NCBI GenBank assembly: GCA_016584305.1
Contig: JACEEZ010020444.1
Location: 94,501 to 158,500 of the forward strand
DNA length: 64,000 nt
From: Chionoecetes opilio
Taxonomy: Eukaryota; Arthropoda; Malacostraca; Decapoda; Majidae
Reading direction: 5' to 3'
A model generated the notes under the pieces. That model was given only the letters and a program-made list of their open reading frames with translations, was not told where the DNA came from and ran no database searches. Below are positions 24,331 to 34,792 of this stretch, in pieces. Every line of letters begins with the position of its first letter. The stretch's first letter is position 1. The position numbers were made by a program, and so were the translations under genes.

Positions 24331-24783
24331 ACGTACAGTGCCACCCCGGCACACCACAGTCCCCCTACCACCACAAAACCACAGTTCCCCACCACCCCAA
24401 CCACCACGCAACCAAAACCACAACCACAACCACCGTGCCTCCCCCAGGAAGCGGCGCGCCGGTCTGTTCCTCAAGACGTCTGAATCCTCACTCCCTCACT
24501 CTTTGTGCCAGGAGGCAGGCATCGAGTCTACGTCCTCCAAGGCCCCATTCCCCGCTCCCCCACCCCACACCCACCGACCCGCACTCAAGGTTGCCTCACC
24601 AACACCACCTCACTGCCTGGTCTTTGTGAGCCTGGCCGCCCCACAAGGCACCGCACCCATATGCGCCACTTCCTCCCAGCTCATACACACAGACACACAC
24701 ACACGCCCCACCGCCCCCACAACACCAACATGCCTCCACCACTACCCTCCACCACCTCCCCCACCACCAATACCTGCATAACA
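24320..24783 (-). repeat. Truncated 3' LTR
   Basis: It matches 27905-28355 closely, including the CCACCACAACC-rich stretch and the end CCTGCATAACA. The neighbouring 14 bases on the right read AAGAGGGGGCAG on the minus strand, a good polypurine tract. Confidence 0.65.
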
Positions 24784-24936
24784 CTGCCCCCTCTTTATAA
24801 CGTGACCGTCCTCGGTCACCAATGCCACTACACAAGCACTTACTACTAAGACAATACAGGATCATAGCAACATAGCACCTGTACAATCAATAATTCAATT
24901 TCCTCATGCTCATGCATCCATTACATAATCCTCCCA

Positions 24937-25328
24937 CCACCTTGGGGAGGCGGTAGTGGAAGTTGTTAGCGTACCTCCGACTGGCGTTCTCGGTGACCCG
25001 AGTTCGATCCCCGAGAAACCCAAAACCTTTCTGCACCGTCGAGTGGTCTAAAAACACCCACATGCCCTGCCCATCAACTCTACTTTCGATTGCGAGTGCA
25101 TCGGAGGACACAGGGGGCGGCATGAGCCTCTAATCACAGGCGTCACTATAAGAATCCTGCCTGCGCCACCACGGGCGAGGACCAACAGAGCCTACCATCC
25201 GAGCCCTGGGTCACCACTGCCTACAGGCGCTATAGACACATATGTTAAAAAAATAAAAAAATAAAAAAAAAAAAATATTAATTAATTAATTAATAAAAAA
25301 TAAAAAAAATAAAAAAAATAAAAAAAAC
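24937..25328 (+). mobile_element. tRNA-derived SINE
   Basis: The head has an A-box-like TAGTGGAAGTTGTTAGCG (24954-24971) and a B-box GAGTTCGATCCC (about 25000-25012). A unique body of about 230 bp follows, then an A-rich (TAAAA)n tail to 25328. This order is typical of Pol III SINEs, which rely on a partner LINE for movement. It sits inside the minus-strand LTR element. Confidence 0.75.
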
Positions 25329-26233
25329 TCCACCACACCACCCGTAGAGTAAACCACATGCCTCCACATCACCACCACCACATCACCAAACCTTCCACCG
25401 CAACAGCCTCCACCACACCACCACACTACTCCGCTGCACACTACCCCGCGCCAAGGCCTTGCCCTGCGCTGCTTCTGAAGCACGCAGACCGCAACGTCAC
25501 CTCCACCACCACCACCACATGGAGTAGACCACATGCCTCACTCCACCATCACCACCACCACATCACCAACCTTCCACCACAACAGCTTCCACCACACCAC
25601 CACACAACAGGGGTTGCCGCTTGGCCCCTAAACAGAGGCTCCTGCTACAGCAGGGTTACCTGTACCTCCTCGCAGGCCCAAACCTGCGACTATACCTCCT
25701 CGCAAGCACAACCTTGCTACTATACCTCCTCGCACGGAACTTAACCAAGTCCCAGCCAGTCCAATCCCTCCGCTGTTTTGAAGGAAGAACCAGCCACTAG
25801 GGCGGTGGCGGGTTCCTCCCCCCGGCACTACTCCAAACAGCGTTCATACCTCCCTCGCTGGCCCGACACCTAACGAATATCCACCCCCCTTTAACCTCTG
25901 CAGGCAGACTGCACGTCACCTCACCTCAACACAACACCGACACCCACCCTTGGTATCCTCTCGCGCGCCGCACACCGCGCGTTACCACCACCACCACCAT
26001 TACAACACACACCACCTCCCTTCACCATTACCTCTACCACACATCATTGCCACCACCACCTTTACAGCTGCAAGTCCCTCCATCACCATCCCCCACCCGC
26101 CACTGCATTTGGAAGGTCAACACCAGGCAGGCCCTCCTCTTCCCCCCGCGAGACCCACCAGCAGAACACAGAGCTGCAACCTCACCCACAGGCGCCACAA
26201 ACCACAGGGAACTTCCTCCACCCTTGGCTCGCC
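25329..26233. repeat. CAC/CCA-rich low-complexity region
   Basis: The DNA is dominated by CACCAC words. A block of about 100 bp is duplicated (about 25330-25425 and 25512-25605). A short array with the word TACCTCCTCGCA lies at 25655-25740. ORFs here are compositional. It may be decayed interior of the LTR element. Confidence 0.6.
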
Positions 26234-27562
26234 TCAGAGGTAGCCACAGTCCAGGAGTCCACACTCCACTGGGCCCCGCAGCTCTCCCCTGTTCCATTGC
26301 TCCAGTCTACGCGGTGTAAAGGCGCCAAGACCTCCCGACGGACCATGCCCTCCACTGCAAGGCGCCGGTGGCGGTGCGGCAGGACTTAACAGCAACACGC
26401 TGTGGCTTGCTCTGCCTGGTAGAGGGCACGTCGGTGCATCCCTCCACCGTCGTAACAAGCCGTTACTGCCACCTGCCACAGCTTCGGCGGGGGCCACACA
26501 CTGCGCTCGCCATCCTCCTGAAGGCACGACAGAGGCAGGGTATGGGGACGTCTTGTTCATCCTGGCTCTCCGAGGCCTCCACTGCTTGCTGCGCGGCTTC
26601 CCACGCTTACCACGCCGGCGTCTCTTCTTCCCGTGATTCCATACCATGGCGAAAGTGAGGCGGGCCTCTTGCCCTCCCTCCGTGGGCACTTGATCTGGAC
26701 CCGCCGTGGCGGCAGGCCACCTGCAAGGCCCTTCCTGCCTTTTAACACCGCTTGCCAGCGGCCGCGAATCGGGGCCCGACAGGCTCTCCCACGCCGCCTT
26801 TCCATCAAATTCCGATGGTCCACGAAGCCCAGAGTGGCCACAGAACGCCGCGGCGCGACGCTGGGGCAACGAAGGCGGGGCGGGGAGGCGAAGAGTGGAG
26901 CGCCGCTCGGCCATCCTGACGGGCGGCGCGCCGGCGTTACAGCCCGGCGCGTCTCTTCCTCCCGTGTTCCCACTATGCCGTCGGCTCCTTCCATCTTCCT
27001 GGTCAGCGTACAAGGCACCCTAGTCTCCGTCCTCGGGGCAAGGCGCACGCGCTCAACCGCAACTACTTCCGCCGGGGCGTCACCTGGGAGTAAGGGCACC
27101 TCTTCTCCGCATACTCTTACCGTCCTCCTCCCCAGGTCGACGCACGCCCCACTCTACGTCAGGTAGTCCAGGCCCAGGAGGCATGAATCCTCCATGTCGG
27201 CGACGTACACAGGCAGTACTTCCTCAGTGCATCCCACGCTCACGATTTCCTCTCGGCACGATCCTCCTGAAGGCGTGGCACACCACCGCTTCGGTGTACC
27301 GCCGCGCGTCCTCTCGCGCCTCTACCAAGCCCCGACAACACGCCTCTCTCAGCTCGTTCACCTTTTCATTGTTTTTTTCTCGCTTGCCTCTCTCACGGTT
27401 TTCATTGATTTCCTTCATTTTACTCATCAACGCCCTGAGCATGTTCATCACATTCGATTCATTTTTCGCGGTGCCCGCCAGCTGACTCGGCTTACCTTGG
27501 TCCGCGCCGCCTTTGTCTCCATTCAGCTGAGTCAGGACTGCTTCCTCGCCGCTTGCCGCCAT
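26234..27562 (-). pseudogene. Gag-like remnant of LTR retrotransposon
   Basis: The first ORF (27562-27224) starts MAASGEEAVLTQLNGDKGG 48 bp after the primer-binding site, the expected place for gag, and is strongly helical and charged (about residues 40-80). Further frames hold GPSEFDGKAAWESL near 26790, a word I associate with invertebrate Gypsy gag proteins (K/P-x-F-D/E-G-K-x-W). The frame changes several times between 27224 and 26557. The downstream half (26234-26560) has no motif that I trust; a protease remnant is possible but unproven. The high GC of this block differs from its surroundings. Confidence 0.55.
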
Positions 27563-27610
27563 CTTGACCTCGTGTTACACCAGCCGCTCTCACTCTAACA
27601 CACAATCCCA

Positions 27611-27622
27611 CTCCTGACACCA
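27611..27622 (-). other. Primer-binding site
   Basis: On the minus strand TGGTGTCAGGAG begins two bases after the LTR end GCGTAACA. TGG-starting sequence here is complementary to a tRNA 3' CCA end, as in LTR retrotransposons. Confidence 0.7.
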
Positions 27623-27624
27623 TC

Positions 27625-28353
27625 TGTTACGCCCTGGACCCCACCACACACTTCAGGTGTCTCTGTGAGGCTGCGCAGAGCGTTACTGTACCCGCTGCTT
27701 GACTTACTTAAACAGCGACGAGTTTGGTGTGTTAGGCTGAGGCGAGTTTGTCGCATAGTTCACGTAGTTCAATCACACACAGGCGAAGGAAAACACTTTG
27801 ACTCATTTCTTGCGTTTACTAAACAAAGCCACAAGCCCCTGCAAAGTACAAGCACGTCATCTACCTCCGACCTCTTCATAGGTCGTCGCAGGAAAGACGT
27901 TACAAACAGTCACACACGTACAGTGCCACCCCGGACCACAGTCCCCCCACCACCACAACCACAGTTTCCCCCACGACCCCAACCACCACGCCACCACAAC
28001 CACAACCACAACCACCGTGCCTCCCCCAGGAGCGGCGCGCGTCTGTTCCTCACGAGACCGTCTGAATCCTCACTCCCTCACTCTTTGTGCCAGGAGGCAG
28101 GCACACGAGTCTACGTCCTCCCCGGCCCCATTCCCCGCTCCCACCCCACACCCACCGACCCGCACTCAAGGTTGCCTCACCACCACCCACCTCACTGCCT
28201 GGTCTTTGTGAGCCTGGCCGCCCCACCAAGGCCACCTCACCCACGCGCCACCTCCTCCCAGCTCCATACACACAGACACACACACCGCCCCCACAACACC
28301 AACATGCCTCCACCACCTACCTCCACCACCTCCCCCACCACCACCACCTGCAT

Positions 28354-28355
<2 letters not shown>
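27625..28355 (-). repeat. 5' LTR of minus-strand LTR element
   Basis: It is 731 bp with ends TGTTA(T/C)GC and complement, i.e. TG...CA borders. Its inner part matches the left LTR. A (TA)n tract follows at 28356-28409. Confidence 0.65.
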
Positions 28356-28392
<37 letters not shown>

Positions 28393-28409
28393 ATATATAT
28401 ATATAATAT

Positions 28410-28545
28410 TAGGGTGGTCCTTAAAAAATAAAATTTCGAAATTAGACCGGGACGCCCACTAATATTGTTCCTTTTGTGGTTTAGAAGTAGGCCTTTAAAA
28501 AATATAAAAAATAAATATTAATATTTAGAGGTCGCCCCAAGCAAC
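28410..28545 (+). repeat. Left terminal inverted repeat
   Basis: It pairs with 33962-34101. Shared blocks are AGGGTGGTCCTTA, GGGACGCCC and AATATTAATATTTAG(A/G)GG, with 1-10 bp spacing differences. Confidence 0.8.
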
Positions 28546-28945
28546 TTATATATTTGTGTTAACAGTTTAGGTCCAGCGCTGCGCAATAGGATATTCATTC
28601 AAAGTTTATATCGGGTTTTGCGCCACAGAGTTCGTTACCATGGCAACGGTGGCTGTTTGATTGTTGGCACCCGTGACGAGACTCCCGCGCAAAGGCCCCG
28701 GCTGTGCGGCGGAGGCAGCAGATTTGGTCTGAGAGGTGGTGGAGCGCGCTGCACGATTTTTTGGCTGCAGGTGAGTGCCCTTTTGTACTAATGATTTACC
28801 ACAAATGAAACTTTGTTTTATCCCATTGTTTATCTTTCTACGATGCATTATGACAATTGTATTGAACATTGAATCGAAAATGGTCGACTCGTCTTGTGTG
28901 ATGTATATACCCCCCCGTTGTTGTGTAAAACATTTCCCTCCCGTA
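28546..28945 (+). promoter_or_regulatory. 5' non-coding region of the DDE-like gene
   Basis: It contains a GC-rich stretch ending GGCTGCAG|GTGAGT at about 28775, a good splice donor, and a pyrimidine/TTTGCAG acceptor at about 28987. A 5' non-coding exon spliced into the coding region is plausible. Not verified. Confidence 0.35.
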
Positions 28946-29062
28946 ATGGGTAAGCGCCGAACGCTAAACGTTCCATTTGATTTGCAGATCGCAATGTGAG
29001 TCGCATGATTGCTACTCGCGCAAAAACTTCAGTGTATCTGGTGGGGGTGGTCGATGATGACA

Positions 29063-30321
29063 TTAAAGTAGTCGTCCAGACCCATTTTTTTTTTTGCCTA
29101 ATTATGTTGAATGTACATTCAAAACACCTAATCCACCAAAAATTGATTTTTTCAGGCCTTATTTCCGTAAAACACGACTTTTGTAAAAAGCGCGCGAAAA
29201 AAAAATCTTCCCTCCAACAGGGCTACGACTGTTATTGATGACGTCAGAACAGGGACGCCCGCAGACACTCTGTCTGACACCTGTCGGCAAATGTTATGAT
29301 GAGCGATTGTACTTCGGTGTCAACAGTGAATCTGTCGCTGTGACAGATTTAGAGTACGATGCTCAATCTGACACCGAAAGAAATGACGCTGGTCGCGTAT
29401 ACTATGAGGAAAACGAACCTCAGATTGTCATGGGATCCTATATGTTTGAGCCCGAGTACGAGGTGAATTAACAGGTGTTAGCAGAGCCTGAGGTTCAGCA
29501 GGAGGACCTGGCACTTCTCCAAAACATGGATTGGTAAATAAGGTTAAACCATGTGTGTGTGGGAATCACAATAAAGGTACTTTCGAGAAAATCCTATGGT
29601 TAGTTTTGGAGCTACAGTCAAACGTCATTACTCGGAAACCAAAATACTAGCATTAACTACAGCATAGAGTTGGAAAATATGCGGGCGGGAAGGCAGAAAG
29701 TGTGACAGCCACACCACTACAGGGTCTCTCACCACAGGGCACGCCCACGCCCACTCCACACCTGGTTTACTTGGTTTACTTGGTCTTGTTAAGAGGCAAA
29801 GCCTCACAGTCGTGGTGGTCCATCGCTACCCTCACTACACACCGTTTCTCAACACAACTGTTCGCCCAACCACACTATAGGCGTGAATCACCACACGCCA
29901 CTCCGCCACTCCACTCCTACACACGCCACTCCTTTCCGTGTGCAAACTTTTCTCGAAAGGCACAGCTGTCTTGCTGCACCCATAAAGGATGCATGCATGT
30001 GGCATATAGCAAAACAAATCTATCAGAAACACCCAAATATCTTCAAGTACTATTATATTTATCTCTGTGTTTACGTGCCTCTGATCCGCGCGCGGGAAGA
30101 GGATCCTCCCTGATGGTACGTCACGGAGCCTGAGCCTGAGCGTCTGCAAATCTTGAGTGCGTTTTGAGAACTCGGGGAATTTGCAGATTTTGATTGCGGA
30201 TTATTTAAAAACGGCTGACTGGATACAAAAAGTGACGACGTATTGTTGATATACTCGTCAATGGCTATGATTTGATTGCATTAAATCAGGAATGATGAAA
30301 TGGTCTGGACGACTACTTTAA
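29063..30321. mobile_element. Kolobok-like TTAA element inserted in the DDE-like gene
   Basis: It starts TTAAAGTAGTCGTCCAGACC and ends with the complement, so TTAA is duplicated and the inverted ends begin AGTAGTCGTCC. It splits codons of the DDE-like ORF: removing it and one TTAA leaves the frame open from GVVDDD to KGSKLPSKR. The family is also present at 52961-54862 and in fragments at 49806-50130, 50730-50828, 52333-52610 and 60020-60089. On the minus strand it keeps a start region MPHACILYGCSKTAVPF. Confidence 0.8.
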
Positions 30322-32014
30322 GGGATCTAAGCTCCCGTCTAAGCGCCAGACTTTGGCATACTTCTTCAACCTTCACCTGGACGGCAAGAGGCCTGTGAAA
30401 GATGCAGCAGCCCGGACTATCGATATAGTTGCGCCCTTCTGGAATCGCGCTCGGATTCCGATTCAAAAGGAACAGCGATGCCGTGAGAAGGTGCTGAAGC
30501 TCTTTGTCACGTGGCAGACACTCAAGAAGCACCCGCAACCGGTAAGTCGGCGACCCAGGCGAACAACGAGAAAGCGTTCGTCGACGTTCTGGACGACCTA
30601 TTCGACGTGGCGCACGCCGACGCGCTCTCCATTAAGAACAACGAGGACAGGGCATTCTTGCTGGCTCAACGTAAGAAGGGAAGGCGCGGTTGCATGACGA
30701 CGGTGGACAAGACCCTCGCGGAGAAGGAGAAACGAAAGGACAAAGCCGAGAAGAGGACTGAAAAGCGACGTCGCCGCGCTGACGAGATGTCGGCTTCGAC
30801 GAGTGCCGTGGCGACTCTGGCGTCTTCGTCAAACAGCAGCGATGCGTCGTCAGCAGCGGAAGAATCCGAGGATGAGGCTACCGGAGCCTTCGAGTGTACG
30901 GTATTCCCTCCGAAGCGCGGAAGGAAGGGGATTATGTCACCAAACTTGGCAGCCGCACTGGACCGGCACAAGATCTCGGACCGACAGGCAGTGGCTGTCA
31001 TCGGCGAGACAGCCAAGAGTCTCGGTCATGACATTCAGGAAATAATGATGAACCGAAGCACGATTCGTCGGAACCGACTGCAGCATCGAAAGGAGTCCGC
31101 TATGAAGCTGAAGGAAGAGTTTGTCACGAGCGGGCCCCTCGTTGTCCACTGGGATGGAAAGCTGATGCCGGACATCACCGGCACAGCTCCGTGGACCGCC
31201 TTCCTGTCCTTGTTTCCGGCAAGAGGTCTTCTGCAGCTCCTGGGTTCCCAAAGCTGCCGACCGGGACGGGTCGTGCACAGGCCGACGCCGTGACGCACTG
31301 CATTAAGGACTGGGGCCTCGAGAGCAACGTCCGTGCGATGTGTTTTGACACAACCAGCTCCAACACGGGCCGACTGAACGGCGCCTGTCTGCTCTATCGA
31401 ACGAGACCTCGGCGTCCAGCTTCTGCACCTGGCGTGTCGCCACCACATCATGGAGCTGGTCATTGGCGCCGTCTTCACGGCCTGCTGGGTTGTAGCTCGG
31501 CGCGGAAGTGATGCTCTTCAAGCGTTCCAGGCGCAGTGGCGCTCCATCAACCAGGCAGACTTCGATGACGCTTTCACGATGCGACGACGTGATGCCCGAG
31601 ATCATTGATGTGAAGGACGACGTTCTTCGCTTCATCGAACAGCACTGGACGAACAGCAGCAGCGCGATGATTACAGGGGGATGCTAATCCTCGCGCGTGC
31701 CTTCCTTGGTGGCGGTGTGACTGGCGCCGTTTCGGTACCCGGGACCCATTCATCATGCACGGTGGATAGCCAAGGTCATCTACTCCTTCAAGGTATGGCT
31801 CTTCCACCGCCAGTTCCGGCTCACGGTACGAGAGGAGTCTGGCCTTCGCGACATCTGCGTGTTCGCCGTCAGGCTGTACCTGAAAGCCTGGTTCACGGGC
31901 GCCCCTCGCCGCCGCAGCCCCCAACATCGACCTGGAGCTGATGAAAGCTCTGGCCGCTTACCCGAACCGGGTGATCGGAAAGCGGCCCGAAGCGAAGCTG
32001 GCAAAGCACCTCTG

Positions 32015-32827
32015 CCCAGCTAACCATCACCGGCGGGCCTACGTAGGCATTAGAGCGGCGAACGGCGGCCACCAGCGGCAACTTTGCCTCCCGATGCCCT
32101 CTGTGTAGTGCCACTGGTGTATTTTCAGAGAGGAAATTTATTATTTGTAAATCAATGTACAGAATTTGAAAAATGTATTTCTTTTATGTGTAAACATTCT
32201 AAAACAACAGTTTAGCTATATGATGATATTGATGTAGTATTGCATCAGAATGGTGATGTGGTGCCAGGGTTTTCCCATGAAGTTGGTTTTTCCTAGTGCC
32301 TTATTTATTTGAATGAAATTAATTTGGTTAGGATTTTCCTTGATTTAAACTTGAATTGAGAATTGAAACTTGTCTTATGACTTCACTATTTGATTATAGT
32401 ATGAACACTTCTCGCTGCGGAGAGTACTGAAATGGGAATGAATTTAAGTGGAAGGGGTAGGGGTTAAGGTTAAGGGGAAATGGTATGAGTTAAGGGGAAG
32501 TGCTGCCACCAGCTCAGGCAAGTAGGTCTATGGTTTTACTTCCTGGCATGTTGAAAGATATTATTTAATTTATCTTGGTATCGTGGTTGATACGTGAAAT
32601 TTAATAACGAGNAAAAATTACTGTATCGATATGCTTAAATGGTAAAATCCAATCAGTTAAAAAAAACAGCGGCAAATGGTCATATGCCCTACGGCGGGCC
32701 GCTGGGAGCGGCCCGCCGGTGAGCCTCTGAGCAAATTCCCAGCGGCCCTACGTCGTACACTTTTGTCGGGCCGCCGGTAAGACATACGGAGGGCCTCCGG
32801 AGGCCCTCCGTCTTTGTGTTTGCTGGG
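32015..32827. mobile_element. Insertion with CCCAGC ends splitting the DDE-like gene
   Basis: The left border reads CTCTG|CCCAGCTAACC and the right border TTTGCTGGG|TGGTATC. Removing the segment and one TG joins AAG CAC CTC TGG TAT CTT in frame, as expected from related proteins. The ends are short inverted repeats (CCCAGC(T)AA). The target duplication would be only TG, which is unusual. The contig-join N at 32612 is inside, so length and content are uncertain. GC-rich inverted words (GGCGGGCC, GGCCTCCGGAGGCC) stand near both ends. Confidence 0.45.
32612..32612. other. Single N: probable contig join
   Basis: It lies inside the CCCAGC insertion. Unlike the other two joins I see no duplicated sequence across it in this window. 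Confidence 0.75.
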
Positions 32828-33262
32828 TGGTATCTTTCAGAGAACCTCGTCGGCCTCGCTCTCTTCGACCGCGCCGTCCCGTTTGTCACGAAGGCACTAA
32901 TGGTATCGGCGATGGAGGTAGAGGCGGATGGGAGCGAGGACGACAGGCAGATCCCGCGTGCCCAAGTCGAGTTCGCTTCTGTCATCGGCAAGACGGTGAC
33001 TGACTTCACGACAGCGAACTCACGGCGCATCTTCGAGTGCCTGAACCTGCCCAGCGGCTTCCTCGATGTCGCGCCAGAGGAGTGGGAGGATCGTAAAGAC
33101 TTTATGAAAGCTGCGGAGACGGTCCAGTGCCTGCACGTGGTAAACGACCACGCCGAGCGCGGTGTGGCGCTGATCCAGAAGTTTAGCGGCTCTATCACTC
33201 ACGACGAGGAGCAGCTGCAGTTTCTCGTTCGTGTGGTCCGATCATCGTCGCCGCTACCCTGA

Positions 33263-33572
33263 CGCGCTGAAGCGGACCGTAGCCGGACAGTAAACAAACC
33301 TGCCTTGTACAGTGACGTACATAGTGAACACAACTGCATGGCAGTCACAGTGACGTACACACTCACAATGAACACTGAAAACGCCTGCTTGGTACAGTGT
33401 GTACGCAGTAAACACCTTTGTCTGATACAGTGACGTACATAGTGAATACGCCTGCCTGGTACAATGAACAATACAAGTGAATACACAGTAGAAATGCATA
33501 AAACACTCGTTTAAGACGGCTATAGCTAACTGCTGTTGAGAAAGGGGAGACATAGATCAGCTATTTGGCATA
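33263..33572. repeat. Imperfect GTACAGTGACGTACA repeats
   Basis: Words like TGGTACAGTGACGTACATAG recur four to five times at 33305-33480 with variable spacing. They lie between the stop codon of the DDE-like gene and its right inverted repeat. They may be subterminal binding sites or 3' UTR repeats. Confidence 0.45.
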
Positions 33573-33917
33573 CAGACTGGTTATTGATTCAACTTTTTTT
33601 GGAAGGATTCAATCACGATTCATTTTGGAATTTAAATTATTCAGTCACCGTTTTATTCATGGATAATCATTTTGAGAAATGATTCTTTCCGATTCAACGA
33701 ATCAAATTATATTATTTTGTTATCCGATGTTTGATTCACCATTGAAATAGCATTGCAGTCTTTTTGATTCAATCAGTCTTGTTTCTATGCGGATTTTGAT
33801 TCAATCATGATTCATGAATCAAACAAGTTGGTGGTGAATCAGTTCTTCTTTGATTCAAGGGATTTTGATTGATCGATTTCAATTGATTCAATCAGAGTCG
33901 TCTCAATAACCAGTCTG
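33573..33917. mobile_element. hAT-type MITE with GATTCAATC motifs
   Basis: Ends are CAGACTGGTTATTGA and its complement. The flanks are TTGGCATA on the left and TTGGCAAA on the right, an 8-bp target duplication with one mismatch, the hAT hallmark. The 345-bp interior holds about fifteen copies of GATTCAA or its complement. It has no ORF. It sits inside the larger TAGGG element downstream of the gene. Confidence 0.8.
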
Positions 33918-33961
33918 TTGGCAAAACACAGTAATGTTAATATAATGTGACGTTAAAAGTT

Positions 33962-34101
33962 CCTTGGGCGACCCCTAAATATTAATATTTTTATTTTCTA
34001 TTTTTTACGTGACATTTCTGCCTCTAAAGGAATATTATTTTGGGGCGTCCCAGCAAAAAATTAAAAGAATATTTTCGCTCATATACCTAAGGACCACCCT
34101 A
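33962..34101 (-). repeat. Right terminal inverted repeat
   Basis: It is the partner of 28410-28545, ending GGACCACCCTA. Confidence 0.8.
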
Positions 34102-34439
34102 ATATATATGTATATATATTTTTTTTTATTTTTTGGTAAAAAGGGGAGTACTGAGGTGGCCCCAGGTTGGGGCCGCACACCTGGCTGATTACCCCTAAAG
34201 GGCAAGCTGACATCTGGTATGACCTGACTCGCTCGTGACCCAAATCCCTCCCGCACCTCCTTTCTCGCCTGGCTTCCTAGACCAGCTTCTTTCAGTTATC
34301 TACCAACCACCTCATAGGCAACACATCACTTCTCTCTCTGTGTTCCTCGTGGCATCACTCCGCTGTAGCCTACTTACCTACATATTCCCACCGTAATAAA
34401 CTTGTGTGTGAACGCTGTGTTTGGTGTAACCCGTGTCTA
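34102..34439. other. Unassigned DNA
   Basis: TA and T runs are followed by a GC-richer stretch. It looks repeat-derived, but neither a clear B-box nor inverted ends could be found. Confidence 0.4.
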
Positions 34440-34617
34440 AAGGCGTTTTCTGCGGGGATCCTGATTGCAACCGAAAAATTTTGGTTGCTCAAATTTCGAT
34501 CCCTGTTCAACCATCCAGGGAAGATGATTGGCCCGACCCGCAAACATTTGTTGTTGTGACCGTTTGCAACCGAAAATTTTCCGATTGCCACCAAAAATCC
34601 CCCGCAGAAAACGCCTT
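34440..34617. mobile_element. AAGGCG foldback MITE, independent copy
   Basis: The ends AAGGCGTTTTCTGCGGGG and complement match 4160-4354, and the interior is in the opposite orientation and slightly shorter. Flanks are TCTA and AGCT. Confidence 0.8.
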
Positions 34618-34792
34618 AGCTAAAGTGTACACAACAGTATGTTTGGTATTATGCCTACTATTGTTCTTTTCTTTTCAATAAAACGTACTTGAGAGCACGA
34701 ATTTTCACATTTCCAGCTTGGAATATTATATAGTAGGTACTACTCACCAGCAGAGAAAATGGACCTGAGACTCTCAGATGAACTTTCGTTCA

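Larger units (their letters stand above)
24320..28355 (-). mobile_element. Minus-strand LTR retrotransposon (internally decayed)
   Basis: Two direct repeats frame the element: a truncated left one (24320-24783) and a complete right one (27625-28355). Read on the minus strand the order is 5' LTR (28355 to 27625), PBS (27622-27611), gag start at 27562, decayed interior, PPT (24797-24784) and 3' LTR (24783 to 24320). The LTR runs TGTTATGC...GCGTAACA. No reverse transcriptase was found inside. A SINE is inserted at 24937-25328. The far end of the 3' LTR is missing at the junction with the Gypsy pol remnant. Confidence 0.65.
28946..33262 (+). pseudogene. Uncharacterised hAT-like DDE transposase gene, interrupted
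   Basis: Coding pieces in order: a start at 28946 (MGKRRTLNVPFDL) or 29005; the block GSKLPSKRQTLAYFF after the TTAA insertion; FWNRARIPI; FLLAQRKKGRRGCM (30654-30695) and a charged linker. Then come the presumed catalytic core motifs: HWDGKLM (Asp at 31153), CFDTTSSNTG (Asp at 31347), ACRHHIMELV (31432-31461), HHARWIAK (about 31751) and, after the 32015-32827 insertion, WYLSENLVGLALFD and NDHAERGVALI (Glu at 33155). D, D, C-x2-H, RW and a distant Glu in an AER context are the features of hAT-type RNase-H-fold transposases. The D-D spacing is about 65 codons. The first half at 5558-6355 is a relative. At least four frameshifts (about 30535, 31180, 31400, 31660) and two insertions make it inactive as assembled. 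Confidence 0.6.
28410..34101. mobile_element. DNA transposon with ~135-bp inverted repeats (TAGGGTGGTCC)
   Basis: The left end TAGGGTGGTCCTTA (28410) and the right end TAAGGACCACCCTA (to 34101) are inverted. The match continues imperfectly for about 135 bp, including GGGACGCCC, ATATTAATATTTAG and GGTCGCCC in the same order on both sides. The element carries a DDE-like gene (28946-33262) and lies in TA-rich DNA, so its TSD is not readable. The TAGGG/CAGGG start fits hAT elements. Three later insertions lie inside: a TTAA element, a CCCAGC element and an hAT-type MITE. Confidence 0.75.

Noticed and set aside
24338..24849. Pro/His-rich ORFs in the LTR
   Set aside because: They lie in a CACCAC-rich LTR region, and the same stretch at 28017-28431 is an LTR repeat rather than a gene.
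26234..27099. Overlapping long ORFs on both strands of the GC-rich block
   Set aside because: High GC makes long ORFs frequent. Only the minus-strand gag words have support; the plus-strand ORFs were dropped.
34130..34330. Possible second SINE
   Set aside because: No convincing A-box/B-box pair or A-rich tail was found.
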